Source: Polaromonas sp. SP1
Lineage (GTDB): Bacteria > Pseudomonadota > Gammaproteobacteria > Burkholderiales > Burkholderiaceae_C
DNA: 64,000 nucleotides
Assembly (NCBI RefSeq): GCF_003711205.1
Contig: NZ_CP031013.1
Span: 4,196,501-4,260,500 of the forward strand
Direction: 5' to 3'
Part shown: piece by piece, positions 63,529 through 64,000 of the stretch
How the letters are laid out: every line of letters begins with the position of its first letter
Numbering within the stretch: the first letter of the stretch is position 1
Translations under genes and position numbers: made by a program
Notes under the pieces: generated by a model
The model's database searches: none
What the model saw: the letters and a program-made list of their open reading frames with translations, nothing else
Told to the model about the DNA's origin: nothing

Positions 63529-64000
63529 TTAGGCCGGCTTATCTGCTGCCGCGGTGTACTGCAGCACCGCGCCGTCCCGTGTCACATGCCCGGTCGCCAC
63601 CTTGAGGTGAATCTGGTGGCCGCGTGTGGTGCAGGCGGCGATTTGCTGCTGCAGTTGCTCCAGCTGCGCCGCGCTGGGCGTGGCCTGTAACTGCAGCAAC
63701 CAGTGACGCAACACATTGGCTCGCCGTGGCGCCGTCAGTGCTTGCAAGGCCTTGATCACCGGCGGCGAGCCGACCGCCGCGAGATCTTGCTGCGCCACCT
63801 CGACCAGCATCGCCTGGGCCTGCGCCGAATGCCGGGCGCTGCGGGCAAAGGTCTCGCGAAACTGCGGGAAAACCTCTTCCAGCGCGGGCAGCAGCCGGGC
63901 CCGGATCCGGTTGCGCGTGAAGCGCTCATCGGTGTTGGTCGGGTCTTCCACCCAGGCGATGCCGCGCTCCCGCAGCCATGCGCGCAGCAGCGCCCCGGGC
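63529..64000 (-). CDS. tilS: tRNA(Ile)-lysidine synthetase, C-terminal part (cut by window end)
   Basis: About 157 C-terminal residues are visible; the gene runs past the right window edge. The reading ALLRAWLRERGIAWVEDPTNTDERFTRNRIRARLLPALEEVFPQF holds the EDPTNTD...RNRIR signature of TilS (shown split). TilS converts the C34 of tRNA-Ile CAU to lysidine, which changes decoding from AUG to AUA. Order tilS-lysC-tRNA-Ser is usual for Burkholderiales. The N-terminal PP-loop is outside the window. Confidence 0.93.
   Translation of the reverse strand, partial: PGALLRAWLRERGIAWVEDPTNTDERFTRNRIRARLLPALEEVFPQFRETFARSARHSAQAQAMLVEVAQQDLAAVGSPPVIKALQALTAPRRANVLRHWLLQLQATPSAAQLEQLQQQIAACTTRGHQIHLKVATGHVTRDGAVLQYTAAADKPA

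Noticed and set aside
63505..63530. CTAGG/CCTAG repeats between lysC and tilS as a terminator
   Set aside because: The arms are short and have no T-run on either strand, so structure is unlikely to be significant.

Overview
The window is about 64 kb of GC-rich, gene-dense bacterial chromosome. Gene content and order point to a betaproteobacterium of the order Burkholderiales, most likely Comamonadaceae (Polaromonas/Rhodoferax-like). The reasons are the tig-clpP-clpX-lon block flanked by tRNA genes, the tilS-lysC-tRNA-Ser arrangement, the abundance of Bug/TctC solute-binding proteins and a family of short dispersed palindromic repeats. The genus is inference; no 16S rRNA gene is present.

Layout. 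1-5.5 kb (minus): a malonate operon of GntR regulator, malonyl-CoA decarboxylase, Bug binding protein, crotonase-family protein and malonyl-CoA synthetase (cut by the window start). 5.7-10.2 kb: lgt, a DUF4124-type secreted protein, and a LysR gene divergent from ilvD. 10.3-16.4 kb: a small Trp-rich membrane protein, cytochrome c, acs, a UPF0114 protein, nhaA and an oxalate/formate-type MFS antiporter. 17-22.3 kb: fumC, a GAF protein, class I fumarase, murI and a bacterial alternative oxidase. 22.3-29.1 kb: a complete RND efflux operon (adaptor, pump, outer-membrane channel) with a divergent TetR gene and an AcrR-type operator. 29.1-36.5 kb: tRNA-Leu, -Cys and -Gly, then lon, clpX, clpP, tig and another tRNA-Leu. 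36.7-41.1 kb: a second RND pump and adaptor. 41.3-45.1 kb: the squalene operon hpnC, an undescribed membrane protein, hpnD, hpnE. 45.2-47.7 kb: GST, HAD phosphatase, hemH. 47.7-54.3 kb: a tripartite tricarboxylate transporter (tctC, tctB, tctA plus an extra Bug protein) with a divergent two-component system tctDE. 54.4-59.4 kb: hslR, an Asp/Glu racemase, an orphan amino-acid binding protein, a DadA-like oxidase and a LysR gene. 59.4-61.4 kb: a LysR regulator divergent from a class A beta-lactamase. 61.4-64 kb: an internally deleted IS21-type element, tRNA-Ser, lysC and the C-terminal part of tilS.

How the parts work together. The window combines housekeeping (proteostasis, lipoprotein, haem, branched-chain and aspartate-family amino acids) with uptake and catabolism of small carboxylates: malonate, tricarboxylates or similar, oxalate/formate, acetate activation and two fumarases. 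It also carries drug and toxicant defence (two RND pumps, a beta-lactamase).

The most notable unexplained structure is a dispersed element of about 50-55 bp. It pairs a 17-bp palindrome (GCTAT-N7-ATAGC type) with a downstream GGGCT-AGCCC hairpin. I count 11 copies here, six of them lying in frame inside protein-coding genes. Other items of interest are the internally duplicated membrane protein inside the squalene operon, the alternative oxidase, the near-identity of the efflux operator to the E. coli AcrR site, and a duplicated two-hairpin element whose copies differ by a compensated change.
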